Assembly (NCBI GenBank): GCA_041911695.1
Contig: JAYROM010000088.1
Coordinates: 1 to 14,471 of the forward strand
Reading direction: 5' to 3'
DNA length: 14,471 nt
From: Pseudaeromonas sp041911695
GTDB taxonomy: Bacteria > Pseudomonadota > Gammaproteobacteria > Enterobacterales > Aeromonadaceae
Position 1 is the first letter of the stretch. Each line of letters begins with the position of its first letter. Both the position numbers and the translations under genes were made by a program. Positions 5,234 to 12,907 of the stretch are shown in pieces. Below the pieces are notes generated by a model. That model was not told the DNA's origin. It did no database searches and saw nothing but the letters and a program-made list of their open reading frames with translations.

Positions 5234-7537
5234 TTACGCCTGGTTGACTGGCTCCTCGACACGCGGCGTTTGCGCCGACTGAATGTCAAAGCCCAGCGCA
5301 TCGCCATCCAGATCCACGCGGACTGAACCACCTGTGGTCAACTTGCCGAACAACAACTCGTTGGCCAACGGCTTCTTGAGCTTTTCCTGAATGACACGGC
5401 CCATCGGTCGAGCACCCATCGCCTTGTCGTAGCCCTTTTCGGCCAGCCAACTCCGTGCCGCATTGGTCACCTCGAGCGATACGCCCTTGGCATCCAACTG
5501 CGCCTGCAGTTCAACAATAAACTTGTCTACCACCTGATGGATGACTTCCATATCCAGATGGTTGAACCAGATGGTGTGGTCAAGACGGTTGCGGAATTCC
5601 GGGCTAAACGTGCGATTGATTTCCGACAAGGCATCAAAGCTGTGATCCTGCTGCTGGAAGCCAATCGACTTACGCTGGGTCTCCTGAACACCGGCGTTGG
5701 TGGTCATCACCAGGATGACGTTACGGAAGTCAGCCTTGCGTCCGTTGTTGTCAGTCAGGGTGCCGTTGTCCATTACCTGCAGCAGCAGGTTGTAGACATC
5801 GTTATGCGCCTTCTCGATTTCATCCAGCAATACCACGCAATGTGGGTGCTTGATCACCGCATCCGTCAGCAGCCCGCCTTGTTCGAAGCCAACATAGCCA
5901 GGTGGCGCACCAATCAAGCGCGAAACAGTATGACGCTCCATATATTCAGACATATCAAAGCGCAGCAGCTCCACCCCCATCGCCTTGGCCAGCTGCAGCG
6001 TGACCTCGGTCTTGCCCACCCCGGTCGGGCCGGCAAACAGGAAGCAACCCACTGGACGACGATCATTACCCAGACCGGAGCGGCTAAGACGAATGGCATC
6101 GGTCAACACCTCGATCGCCTTGTCCTGGCCAAACACCACCATCTTCAGGTTGCGCTCCAGATTTTTCAGCACTTCACGGTCAGACGACGACACTGACTTT
6201 TCCGGGATACGTGCAATACGGGCAACGATAGCCTCGATCTCCGGCGTATTGATCACCTTGCGACGCTTGTTGACCGGCAACATGCGCTGGCTAGCGCCCG
6301 CTTCGTCAATCACATCAATCGCCTTGTCCGGCAAATGACGGTCATTGATGTACTTGGCCGCCAACTCAGCCGCCGCACGCAACGCTTTGTTGGTATAGCG
6401 CACGCCATGATGCTCTTCGTAGCGGCTCTTCAACCCCATCAGGATACGAGTGGTGTCATCCACCGACGGCTCGACAATATCCACTTTCTGGAAACGGCGG
6501 GCCAGCGCATGGTCCTTCTCGAACACCTGCGCATACTCCTGGTAGGTGGTTGAACCAATGCAACGCAAGATACCGGACGAGAGAATGGGCTTGATCAGGT
6601 TGGCCGCATCGAGTTGTCCCCCCGACGCCGCCCCGGCACCAATAATGGTATGAATCTCGTCAATAAACAGGATGGCCCCTTCCTGCTTCTCCATCTGGCG
6701 CAGCAATACCTTGAAGCGCTTCTCGAAATCCCCTCGATACTTGGTACCTGCCAGCAGGGAGCCCATATCCAGCGAATAGATAATGCTGTTGGCAATCACC
6801 TCTGGCACATCACCGCGTACGATGCGGTAAGCCAGCCCTTCGGCAATCGCCGTTTTACCCACACCGGCCTCACCGACCAGCAGCGGATTATTCTTGCGAC
6901 GACGGCAGAGGATCTGGATGGTGCGATTCACCTCCTCCTCGCGACCAATCAACGGATCGATACGCCCCTCCACCACCTTCTGATTGAGGTTGGTAACAAA
7001 CTGCTCCAGCTGGATTGGCCCGCCCTCTTCGCTATTGGCCTCGTTGTCCGGCTGACCGGCGTTGGCGCTGGGGCCAGCACTGGCGTCATCTTGCGGCGAA
7101 CTGTCCTTGCGAATACCGTGCGACAGGAAATTCACGACATCAAGACGGCTGATATCTGCCTTTTTCAGGAAATAGGCGGCCTGCGACTCTTGTTCACTGA
7201 AAATCGCCACCAGTACATTGGCGCCACTGACCTCAGTATGGCCAGAGGATTGGACATGGAACACGGCGCGTTGCAGGACACGCTGGAAGCCCAGGGTCGG
7301 TTGTGTTTCCCGTTCGTAGTCATCCTGCGGGATCAACGGCGTGGTTTGCTGAATGAAACTGCTGATGTCCTTACGGAGTTGATCAAGACTGGCTCCACAG
7401 GCCACCAGGGCCTCACGCGCCGAACGGTTGTCCAGCAAAGCCAGTAGCAGGTGTTCGACCGTCATGAATTCATGGTGCGCGTCCCGCGCCTCTTTGAATG
7501 CAAGGTTGAGGGTTTGTTCGAGCTCTTTACTCAGCAT
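5234..7537 (-). CDS. clpA: ATP-dependent Clp protease ATP-binding subunit ClpA
   Basis: ClpA is a cytosolic AAA+ hexamer that unfolds substrates and feeds them to ClpP, with ClpS delivering N-end-rule substrates. The protein has 767 residues from this start (758 in E. coli). Order of parts: N-domain (about 1-143, the ClpS docking domain), a Glu/Asn/Ser-rich linker (about 144-175), NBD1 with Walker A GEAGVGKT (222-229) and Walker B ILFIDE (289-294), NBD2 with Walker A GPTGVGKT (503-510) and Walker B VVLLDE (568-573). The pore motif KYRGD is at 266-270. The ClpP-docking loop is Ile-Gly-Phe (625-627), whereas E. coli ClpA has Ile-Gly-Leu. The ATG at 7537 (MLSKELEQTL) has a strong GGGGGAGG six bases upstream; an in-frame ATG at 7564 lacks family support. 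clpS lies 47 bases upstream on the same strand, so the two are probably co-transcribed. Confidence 0.98.
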   Translation of the reverse strand: MLSKELEQTLNLAFKEARDAHHEFMTVEHLLLALLDNRSAREALVACGASLDQLRKDISSFIQQTTPLIPQDDYERETQPTLGFQRVLQRAVFHVQSSGHTEVSGANVLVAIFSEQESQAAYFLKKADISRLDVVNFLSHGIRKDSSPQDDASAGPSANAGQPDNEANSEEGGPIQLEQFVTNLNQKVVEGRIDPLIGREEEVNRTIQILCRRRKNNPLLVGEAGVGKTAIAEGLAYRIVRGDVPEVIANSIIYSLDMGSLLAGTKYRGDFEKRFKVLLRQMEKQEGAILFIDEIHTIIGAGAASGGQLDAANLIKPILSSGILRCIGSTTYQEYAQVFEKDHALARRFQKVDIVEPSVDDTTRILMGLKSRYEEHHGVRYTNKALRAAAELAAKYINDRHLPDKAIDVIDEAGASQRMLPVNKRRKVINTPEIEAIVARIARIPEKSVSSSDREVLKNLERNLKMVVFGQDKAIEVLTDAIRLSRSGLGNDRRPVGCFLFAGPTGVGKTEVTLQLAKAMGVELLRFDMSEYMERHTVSRLIGAPPGYVGFEQGGLLTDAVIKHPHCVVLLDEIEKAHNDVYNLLLQVMDNGTLTDNNGRKADFRNVILVMTTNAGVQETQRKSIGFQQQDHSFDALSEINRTFSPEFRNRLDHTIWFNHLDMEVIHQVVDKFIVELQAQLDAKGVSLEVTNAARSWLAEKGYDKAMGARPMGRVIQEKLKKPLANELLFGKLTTGGSVRVDLDGDALGFDIQSAQTPRVEEPVNQA

Positions 7538-7584
7538 GGGTAACCTCCCCCGGGAATGCGCCAAAAACGAATCGGAAAATCAGA

Positions 7585-7902
7585 TCAATCCGGCTCCATC
7601 GAACACATCAGCGGATGCTCATGGGCTCGCGCATACTGGTTGACCTGGGCAACTTTGGTCTCCGCAATTTCAGCGGTGTAGACGCCACAGACGCCTTTGC
7701 CCTGATAATGCACGGAAAGCATCACTTCCGTAGCCTGTTCGATGTTCATCCGAAAAAACTTCTGCAATAACTCGACCACAAACTCCATCGGCGTGTAGTC
7801 ATCGTTGTGCAGCACCACCTTGTACATCGCTGGTGGTTTGACATCGGTTTCCAGTGCGACATCGCCCTGCGGGGTTGATGTCGCTTCCTTAAACTTGGCC
7901 AT
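7585..7902 (-). CDS. clpS: ATP-dependent Clp protease adaptor ClpS
   Basis: ClpS binds proteins with destabilising N-terminal residues (Leu, Phe, Tyr, Trp) and hands them to ClpA-ClpP for degradation. The protein has 105 residues (106 in E. coli). A variable N-terminal tail (1-22) precedes the folded core beginning KPPAMYKVVLHNDDYTPMEFV. The substrate pocket is intact: Asn33, Asp34, Asp35, the gatekeeper Met39, and His65 in VHYQGK. The remaining core GVYTAEIAETKVAQVNQYARAHEHPL matches the family. The long disordered tail needed for ClpA inhibition is present. It is the first gene of a clpS-clpA pair and is divergent from cspD, as in E. coli. Confidence 0.97.
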   Translation of the reverse strand: MAKFKEATSTPQGDVALETDVKPPAMYKVVLHNDDYTPMEFVVELLQKFFRMNIEQATEVMLSVHYQGKGVCGVYTAEIAETKVAQVNQYARAHEHPLMCSMEPD

Positions 7903-7923
7903 ATCGTGTTGTCTTTCCTCTAA

Positions 7924-7951
7924 TTACTACCGCCTTGAACCGGATTGTCAA
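7924..7951 (-). promoter_or_regulatory. Candidate promoter of clpS-clpA
   Basis: On the minus strand a consensus TTGACA (plus-strand 7946-7951) is followed after 16 bases by TAGTAA (7924-7929). The predicted start near 7917 would fall within the Shine-Dalgarno AGAGGA (about 7916-7921), leaving a very short leader. The -35 is convincing; the exact -10 is doubtful. Confidence 0.38.
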
Positions 7952-7983
7952 CATTACATTTCGCTTACATCTTTTGATAACTT

Positions 7984-8013
7984 GCGTTACACAACAGAGC
8001 AGCTTTGTAACGC
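7984..8013. repeat. Inverted repeat abutting the cspD promoter
   Basis: Perfect 8-base arms GCGTTACA (7984-7991) and TGTAACGC (8006-8013) are separated by 14 bases, so the arm centres are 22 bases (two helical turns) apart. The right arm touches the predicted cspD -35 hexamer. This geometry suits a dimeric regulator. It does not match the consensus of CRP, FNR, LexA or FadR, and I cannot name the protein. Confidence 0.6.
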
Positions 8014-8041
8014 TTGACTTGGTGACAATTCATACTAGATT
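8014..8041 (+). promoter_or_regulatory. Predicted sigma70 promoter of cspD
   Basis: TTGACT (8014-8019), a 16-base spacer and TAGATT (8036-8041) make a good sigma70 promoter. Transcription would start near 8048, giving a leader of about 105 bases before the cspD ATG. The inverted repeat at 7984-8013 lies directly upstream. Confidence 0.6.
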
Positions 8042-8153
8042 GGATGTTCGGTAACCAATCCGGATCGACTGCAGGGGTGCTACTCCCAGTTATAAATGGC
8101 ATTGGCGACCGACTCAACGGCTTTAAGTTGATTTTCATTAAGGACGTAGGCGT

Positions 8154-8372
8154 ATGGCAACCGGAACAGTGAAGTGGTTTAACAACGCAAAAGGGTTCGG
8201 GTTTATTTGTCCAGAGGGGGGTGGTGACGATATTTTCGCCCACTACTCCACCATCGACATGAATGGATACAAGACCCTAAAAGCCGGCCAAAATGTTAAC
8301 TTTGAAATGCAAGCCGGTCCCAAGGGATTCCACGCGGTAAGTATAGTACCCGTCGGTTCCCAGGAATCCTAA
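8154..8372 (+). CDS. cspD: Cold-shock-like protein CspD
   Basis: CspD is a cold-shock-domain protein that in E. coli accumulates in stationary phase and inhibits DNA replication by binding single-stranded DNA; it is not cold-induced. The 72-residue protein is a single domain. RNP1 (KGFGFI, 13-18) and RNP2 (DIFAHY, 26-31) are intact, with surface aromatics Trp8, Phe15, Phe17, Phe28 and Tyr31. CPEGGGDDIFAHYSTI and MNGYKTLKAGQ are CspD-specific and set it apart from CspA paralogues, as does its position next to clpS. It is two residues shorter than E. coli CspD. An AAGGA Shine-Dalgarno (8140-8144) precedes the ATG. It forms a single-gene unit convergent with icd. Confidence 0.95.
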   Translation: MATGTVKWFNNAKGFGFICPEGGGDDIFAHYSTIDMNGYKTLKAGQNVNFEMQAGPKGFHAVSIVPVGSQES

Positions 8373-8397
8373 GCACGCGGTAACTGAGATCTAGTGC

Positions 8398-8433
8398 AAA
8401 AAAACAGGCGGGCTCATGGCCCGCCTGTTTTTT
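8398..8433. terminator. Bidirectional terminator between cspD and icd
   Basis: Seven A residues, a perfect 10-bp GC-rich stem (ACAGGCGGGC 8404-8413 with 8419-8428), a 5-base loop and six T residues form a symmetric intrinsic terminator. It serves cspD on the plus strand and icd on the minus strand. Confidence 0.95.
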
Positions 8434-8455
8434 GATACGTCGCAGTGGCAACAGA

Positions 8456-9709
8456 TTACATCTGAGCAATCATGTCATCAGCGAATTCTGAACACTTACG
8501 CAGGGTGGCACCCTCCATCAGGCGTTCAAAGTCATAGGTCACGGTCTTGTTACGGATCGCCCCTTCCATGCCCTTGACGATCAGGTCAGCCGCTTCCACC
8601 CAGCCCATGTGACGCAGCATCATTTCGGCAGAGAGGATCAGCGAACCCGGATTGACCTTGTCCTGGCCGGCGTACTTCGGTGCGGTACCGTGGGTCGCTT
8701 CGAACAGCGCCACACCATCACCGATGTTGGCACCCGGCGCGATGCCGATACCACCCACCTGGGCAGCCAGCGCGTCGGAGATGTAGTCACCGTTCAGGTT
8801 CATACAGGCGATCACGTCATATTCAGCCGGACGCAGCAGAATCTGCTGCAGGAAGGCATCAGCAATCACGTCCTTAACGACAATGGTCTTGCCGGTCTTC
8901 GGGTTCTTGAACTGGCACCACGGGCCCCCATCGATCAGCTCGGCACCAAACGCTTCGCGCGCCAGCTGGTAACCCCAATCCTTGAAGGCACCTTCGGTGA
9001 ACTTCATGATGTTGCCCTTGTGAACCAGGGTCACAGAGTCACGATCGTTATCAATCGCGTATTCAAACGCCGCACGCACCAGACGCTCGGTACCAGCCTT
9101 GGACATCGGCTTGATGCCGATACCACAGGATTCCGGGAAACGAATCTTCTTCACACCCATTTCAGTGCGCAGGAAGTCGATCACCTTGTTGGCTTCAGCA
9201 GAGTCAGCCTTCCACTCGATACCGGCATAGATGTCTTCAGCGTTTTCACGGAAGATCACCATATCGGTCAGATCCGGGCGCTTCACCGGGCTCGGGGTGC
9301 CTTCGTAATAGCGTACTGGGCGCAAGCAGACATACAGGTCCAGCTCCTGACGCAGCGCAACGTTCAGCGAACGAATACCGCCACCGACCGGTGTGGTCAG
9401 CGGGCCCTTGATGGCCACATGATATTCACGAATAAAGTCGAGGGTTTCAGCCGGCAGCCAGACATCCGGGCCATAAACCTGGGTGGACTTCTCACCGGTG
9501 TAGATCTCCATCCAGGAAATCTTGCGGGTGCCTGCATAAGCCTTTTCAACCGCAGCATCAACGACCTTCAACATGGCCGGGGTCACGTCAACACCGATAC
9601 CATCCCCTTCAATAAAAGGAATCACCGGGTGGTTCGGAACCTGCAGCTTGCCGTGAGCATCTACAGAGATCTTTTCGCCCGTGGTGGGCACGACGACTTT
9701 ACTTTCCAT
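8456..9709 (-). CDS. icd: NADP-dependent isocitrate dehydrogenase
   Basis: Cytosolic TCA-cycle enzyme that oxidatively decarboxylates isocitrate to 2-oxoglutarate with NADP+. The protein has 417 residues (416 in E. coli) and aligns end to end with high identity. The substrate loop GGGIRSLNVALRQ carries Ser114, equivalent to E. coli Ser113, the residue phosphorylated by AceK at the glyoxylate-bypass branch point. The NADP determinants are all kept: Lys-Tyr in TAPKYAGQDKV, the Val of that motif, and Tyr and Arg in TYDFERLM. Other motifs: FIEGDGIGVDVTP, RENAEDIYAGIEW, NLNGDYISDALAAQVGGIGIAPGANIG. The ATG at 9709 (MESKVVVP) matches E. coli MESKVVVP and has AGGAGAGG close upstream; an in-frame ATG at 9739 is unlikely. 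It is a single-gene unit. Confidence 0.98.
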   Translation of the reverse strand: MESKVVVPTTGEKISVDAHGKLQVPNHPVIPFIEGDGIGVDVTPAMLKVVDAAVEKAYAGTRKISWMEIYTGEKSTQVYGPDVWLPAETLDFIREYHVAIKGPLTTPVGGGIRSLNVALRQELDLYVCLRPVRYYEGTPSPVKRPDLTDMVIFRENAEDIYAGIEWKADSAEANKVIDFLRTEMGVKKIRFPESCGIGIKPMSKAGTERLVRAAFEYAIDNDRDSVTLVHKGNIMKFTEGAFKDWGYQLAREAFGAELIDGGPWCQFKNPKTGKTIVVKDVIADAFLQQILLRPAEYDVIACMNLNGDYISDALAAQVGGIGIAPGANIGDGVALFEATHGTAPKYAGQDKVNPGSLILSAEMMLRHMGWVEAADLIVKGMEGAIRNKTVTYDFERLMEGATLRKCSEFADDMIAQM

Positions 9710-9760
9710 TGACCTCTCCTGACTTCCAGTTGTTATCATATTGTCAATTCGTTGCCGGTC

Positions 9761-9789
9761 ATATTAGCCCAAAGTCCCAAATAGGCAAA
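9761..9789 (-). promoter_or_regulatory. Candidate promoter of icd
   Basis: On the minus strand TTTGCC (plus-strand 9784-9789), a 17-base spacer and TAATAT (9761-9766) form a plausible sigma70 promoter, with a start near 9754 and a leader of about 45 bases. A TTGACA closer to the gene has no suitably spaced -10. Confidence 0.42.
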
Positions 9790-9869
9790 CCGGGCACAAC
9801 CTCGCCGGCGTCATGGTCTGGCTTGGCTGCATTTGTTAAGATAGTCGCGGATTGGTTCAGATAGCCCAA

Positions 9870-10487
9870 ATGATGAAAAAACAACAGCTTCATCGCCCTA
9901 AAGCGGCGCGAAAACCCTATTCCGCCGCCTCAGCACCTAATGTACCGGCTATTTCCAAAATTATTTTGCTGAATAAGCCATATATGGTGCTATGTCAGTT
10001 CACTGATGATCAGGGACGCGCGACGTTAAAAGATTATGTCACCGAACCCGGCGTCTATGCCGCCGGTCGGCTGGATCGCGATAGTGAGGGCTTGTTATTG
10101 CTCACCAATGACGGCCGCATCCAGGCGCAACTCACCCAGCCCCATAAACAGACCTGGAAGACCTATTGGGTTCAGGTAGAGGGCGTGCCGGACGACACCG
10201 CCTTGCAGACGTTGCGAGATGGCGTGCAGTTAAATGACGGTATGACCCTGCCGGCCCAGGTAAGGCTGATGGAGCCGCCCCCTGACGTCTGGCCGCGTGT
10301 ACCGCCGATTCGGGTGCGGCAATCCATTCCGGATTGCTGGCTGGAAATACGCATTTGTGAGGGCCGTAACCGTCAGGTGCGCCGCATGACGGCTCATATC
10401 GGCCACCCTACCCTACGCCTGATCCGTTACCAGATTGGCGACCACACCCTGGATGGCCTGGCCCCCGGTGAATGGAGAATCGTATGA
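9870..10487 (+). CDS. rluE: 23S rRNA pseudouridine(2457) synthase RluE
   Basis: RluE isomerises a single uridine (2457 in E. coli 23S rRNA) to pseudouridine, near the peptidyl-transferase region. The protein has about 205 residues. A basic, poorly conserved N-terminus (1-28) precedes the RsuA-type catalytic domain: LLNKPYMVLCQFTDDQGRATLKDYV, then GVYAAGRLDRDSEGLLLLTNDG with the catalytic Asp69. Motifs LTQPHKQTWKTYWVQVEG, CEGRNRQVRRMTAHIGHPTLRLIRY and the ending GEWRI match RluE rather than RluB or RsuA, because there is no N-terminal S4 domain. Two adjacent ATGs (9870, 9873) and a TTG at 9852 are possible starts; none has a strong Shine-Dalgarno. I prefer 9870. Its stop overlaps the nudJ start (ATGA), so the two are translationally coupled. 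A -10-like TAAGAT lies at 9837-9842. Confidence 0.93.
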   Translation: MMKKQQLHRPKAARKPYSAASAPNVPAISKIILLNKPYMVLCQFTDDQGRATLKDYVTEPGVYAAGRLDRDSEGLLLLTNDGRIQAQLTQPHKQTWKTYWVQVEGVPDDTALQTLRDGVQLNDGMTLPAQVRLMEPPPDVWPRVPPIRVRQSIPDCWLEIRICEGRNRQVRRMTAHIGHPTLRLIRYQIGDHTLDGLAPGEWRIV

Positions 10488-11017
10488 CCCGCTTTCGTCC
10501 CAACGTCACCGTGGCTGCCGTGATCCGCTGGCAGGATCGCTTCCTGCTGGTTGAAGAGCGCGATCATGGCCACCAAGTGTTCAATCAGCCGGCCGGACAT
10601 CTTGAGGCCGGTGAGAACCTGCTGGAAGCAGCCTGTCGCGAAATCAAGGAAGAGACCGGTCTTGCCCTGCAACCCGACGGCTGGTTGGGCACTTACCTGT
10701 ATTCCAGCCCTTATCGTCATCTAACCTATCTACGCTTCTGTTTCTATTGCGAGCTACAGGCCCCGCCCGGCCCGCACAGTCCGCAAGATCCGGACAACGA
10801 TATCATCGCCTGCCACTGGCTGACCGAGGCCGAAATTCGTCAGCTCGGCAAGCGGCTGCGCAGCCCATTGGTACTGGAGTGTCTTGAGGATTATCTGGCG
10901 GGTGTACGCTTGCCGTTGGCGACGCTCAAAGACCGACGCCAGAGCAAGGCACCTCGCCGCCGCCGGCTGCCACGTCGCGGTCCAGTCACCACACCACCGA
11001 AACGTAGCGCACCATAA
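10484..11017 (+). CDS. nudJ: Nudix phosphatase NudJ
   Basis: NudJ is a Nudix hydrolase that in E. coli dephosphorylates HMP pyrophosphate and other nucleotide or isoprenoid (pyro)phosphates. The protein has 177 residues from this start (153 in E. coli). The complete Nudix box GX5EX7REUXEEXGU runs from Gly38 to Leu60 (GHLEAGENLLEAACREIKEETGL), with metal-binding Glu53, Glu56 and Glu57. The flanking HVTV-type strand (PNVTVAAVIRWQDRFLLVEE), FNQPAGHLEAGENL, and LRSPLVLECLEDYLAG match NudJ. The last 29 residues (149-177) are an Arg/Lys/Pro-rich tail absent from E. coli NudJ. The start is fixed by the 4-base ATGA overlap with rluE. The next gene, mnmA, is 133 bases on and probably has its own promoter. 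Confidence 0.92.
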   Translation: MTRFRPNVTVAAVIRWQDRFLLVEERDHGHQVFNQPAGHLEAGENLLEAACREIKEETGLALQPDGWLGTYLYSSPYRHLTYLRFCFYCELQAPPGPHSPQDPDNDIIACHWLTEAEIRQLGKRLRSPLVLECLEDYLAGVRLPLATLKDRRQSKAPRRRRLPRRGPVTTPPKRSAP

Positions 11018-11094
11018 CCGCGTTGCCTCACGGTGCAGAGTGGCCCGACAACCGCCTGCTCGGTCATCCCGGCATGTGCGTCGACAGCGCTTTC

Positions 11095-11103
11095 TGGTAG
11101 GAT
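11095..11103 (+). promoter_or_regulatory. Candidate extended -10 promoter for mnmA-hflD-purB
   Basis: TGGTAGGAT is an extended -10 element (TGn plus TAGGAT at 11098-11103). No good -35 lies 17 bases upstream. Transcription would start near 11110, about 40 bases before mnmA, inside the 133-base gap after nudJ. Read-through from rluE-nudJ cannot be excluded, since no terminator hairpin with a T-tract is visible in the gap. Confidence 0.4.
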
Positions 11104-11150
11104 AGCGCCGGTTTCAATCTGTGGCTGTAGTAACAGCGTTCTGGAGTGCC

Positions 11151-12260
11151 ATGACAGACAAGTTTTCCAGCAAAGTGATCGTCGGCATGTCCGGCGGTGT
11201 CGATTCTTCGGTTTCCGCCTGGCTGCTGATGCAACAGGGCTATCAGGTCGAAGGCCTGTTTATGAAAAACTGGGAAGAGGACGATACGGACGAATATTGT
11301 TCGGCCGCATCTGATCTCGCCGATGCGCAAGCCGTGTGCGATAAACTGGGTATTCCCCTGCATACGGTGAACTTTGCTGCCGAATACTGGGACAACGTGT
11401 TTGAACACTTCCTGGAAGAGTACAAGGCCGGTCGGACGCCGAATCCGGACATCCTGTGCAACAAGGAGATCAAGTTCAAGGCGTTCCTCGAATTTGCTGC
11501 CGATGCCCTGGGCGCCAATTACATTGCCACCGGTCACTATGTGCGTCGCGATGACAGTACTGGCACGCCACGCCTGCTACGCGGTCTTGATGCCAACAAG
11601 GATCAGAGCTACTTCCTTTATACCCTGAGCGCCGCGCAGGTTGGGCAGAGTCTGTTCCCGGTCGGCGATCTGGAAAAACCGGAAGTCCGCCGTATTGCCA
11701 CTGAGCTTGGTCTGGCGACTGCGCAGAAAAAGGACAGCACCGGCATCTGCTTTATCGGCGAACGCAAGTTCCGCGACTTTCTGGCCCGTTATCTGCCGGC
11801 ACAGCCTGGTCCTATCGAGACGGTGGACGGTGAAATCATCGGCACCCATCAGGGGCTGATGTACCATACGCTGGGCCAACGCAAGGGATTGGGGATCGGC
11901 GGTCTCAAAGACAGCAACGACAACCCTTGGTATGTGGTCGACAAAGACGTGGCCCGCAACACCCTGCTGGTCGCGCAGGGCCATGATCATCCGCGTCTCT
12001 ATTCGGATGGCCTGATTGCTGCCCAGTTACACTGGGTAGACCGCCAGCCGGTGCGCGAGGCCTTTTGTTGCACCGTCAAGACCCGTTATCGCCAGCACGA
12101 TATTGCCTGTCGTGTGGAACCGTTGGATGACGAACGCATTCGTGTGGTTTTTGATGAACCGCAAGCGGCCGTCACCCCTGGCCAATCCGCTGTCTTCTAT
12201 TTGGGCGATGTCTGCCTGGGTGGTGGCGTGATTGAGCAACGTTTTCGTCATCAGGAGTGA
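11151..12260 (+). CDS. mnmA: tRNA-specific 2-thiouridylase MnmA
   Basis: MnmA puts the 2-thio group on U34 of tRNA Lys, Glu and Gln, taking sulfur from the IscS-Tus relay and activating uridine with ATP. The protein has 369 residues (368 in E. coli). The ATP-pyrophosphatase PP-loop SGGVDSS is at 14-20. The catalytic nucleophile Cys103 is in NPDILCNKEIKF and the persulfide-carrying Cys200 is in KKDSTGICFIGERKFR. Other motifs: GLFMKNWEEDD, AAEYWDNVFEHFLEEYKAGRTPNPD, ATGHYVRR, NKDQSYFLYTLS, MYHTLGQRKGLGIGG and the C-terminal barrel FDEPQAAVTPGQSAVFY. The ATG at 11151 has GGAG five bases upstream; a GTG 30 bases earlier lacks family support. It heads the mnmA-hflD-purB cluster seen in E. coli; hflD starts two bases after its stop. 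Confidence 0.98.
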   Translation: MTDKFSSKVIVGMSGGVDSSVSAWLLMQQGYQVEGLFMKNWEEDDTDEYCSAASDLADAQAVCDKLGIPLHTVNFAAEYWDNVFEHFLEEYKAGRTPNPDILCNKEIKFKAFLEFAADALGANYIATGHYVRRDDSTGTPRLLRGLDANKDQSYFLYTLSAAQVGQSLFPVGDLEKPEVRRIATELGLATAQKKDSTGICFIGERKFRDFLARYLPAQPGPIETVDGEIIGTHQGLMYHTLGQRKGLGIGGLKDSNDNPWYVVDKDVARNTLLVAQGHDHPRLYSDGLIAAQLHWVDRQPVREAFCCTVKTRYRQHDIACRVEPLDDERIRVVFDEPQAAVTPGQSAVFYLGDVCLGGGVIEQRFRHQE

Positions 12261-12262
12261 AG

Positions 12263-12883
12263 ATGAGCGAGAAACAAGTGATTCGAACCATGGCCTTTGC
12301 GGCCATCTGTCAGGCCTCACACCTGGTACAGCAGGTCGCCCGTACCGGGCAGTGTGATGATGAGGCACTGCGCAACGTATTGCAGGGCATTCTGGTGACC
12401 GATCCGGAAAAGCCCGAAGATGTCTTCCCGGCATCGACCCTGCAGGATGGCTACAAGGCGATTGTCGAGCAGCTCGGCAACAGCAGCAGCCCGAAGAACG
12501 CTGAACTGACCCGCTACGTGGTCAGCATGGTGGCGCTCGAGCGCAAGCTCAGCGGCCGCCGCGATGTCCTCAACCTGCTCGGTGAGCGCATCAACCAGGT
12601 AAAACGCCAACTACACCATTTTGATCTGCTGGATGAGCAGGTATTGGCCAATCTGGCCGGTATCTACAGCGAGCAGATCAGCCCGATCGGTCCGCGGATC
12701 CAGGTCTCAGGCACGCCGATCTATTTGCAACAACCTCTGGTCCAGCACAAAGTGCGCGCCCTGCTGTTAGCCGGCATCCGCGCTACCGTGCTGTGGCGCC
12801 AGGTGGGCGGCCGCCGTCGCCATATCCTGTTCTCGCGGCGCAAGATGGTGGATGCCGCGCGCCAGACCTTGAATCACCTTTAA
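12263..12883 (+). CDS. hflD: High frequency lysogenization protein HflD
   Basis: HflD is a peripheral inner-membrane protein known in E. coli for binding lambda CII and reducing lysogeny; its normal cellular role is unclear. The protein has 206 residues (213 in E. coli). It is mostly helical, with family blocks AAICQASHLVQQVARTGQCD, NAELTRYVVSMVALERKLSGRR, GERINQVKRQLHHFD, IYSEQISPIGPRIQVSGTP and KVRALLLAGIRATVLWRQVGG. The N-terminal two-thirds are less conserved, as is normal for the family. The ATG at 12263 follows the mnmA stop by two bases and has GGAG in the end of mnmA (12254-12257), so translation is probably coupled. purB begins 24 bases downstream. Confidence 0.95.
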   Translation: MSEKQVIRTMAFAAICQASHLVQQVARTGQCDDEALRNVLQGILVTDPEKPEDVFPASTLQDGYKAIVEQLGNSSSPKNAELTRYVVSMVALERKLSGRRDVLNLLGERINQVKRQLHHFDLLDEQVLANLAGIYSEQISPIGPRIQVSGTPIYLQQPLVQHKVRALLLAGIRATVLWRQVGGRRRHILFSRRKMVDAARQTLNHL

Positions 12884-12907
12884 ACCCCACTTCAGGAGCT
12901 TTATTCC

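Noticed and set aside
8609..9712. A 367-residue open frame antisense to almost all of icd.
   Set aside because: It mirrors the codon bias of the highly conserved icd gene, has no family motifs, and is best explained as a shadow frame. Similar long shadows lie opposite thiC (806-1768), clpA (6614-7447) and purB (13274-14218).
9852..9869. TTG start that would lengthen RluE by six residues.
   Set aside because: The added residues are not conserved and adjacent ATG codons at 9870 and 9873 are available.
11018..11150. Possible small gene or RNA between nudJ and mnmA.
   Set aside because: No convincing reading frame with a ribosome site and no terminator hairpin is visible; the gap is explained by an mnmA promoter.
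12231..12246. PurR-like sequence at the end of mnmA, upstream of hflD.
   Set aside because: Only about 10 of 16 positions match, one half is poor, and it lies more than 650 bases from purB with no promoter nearby.
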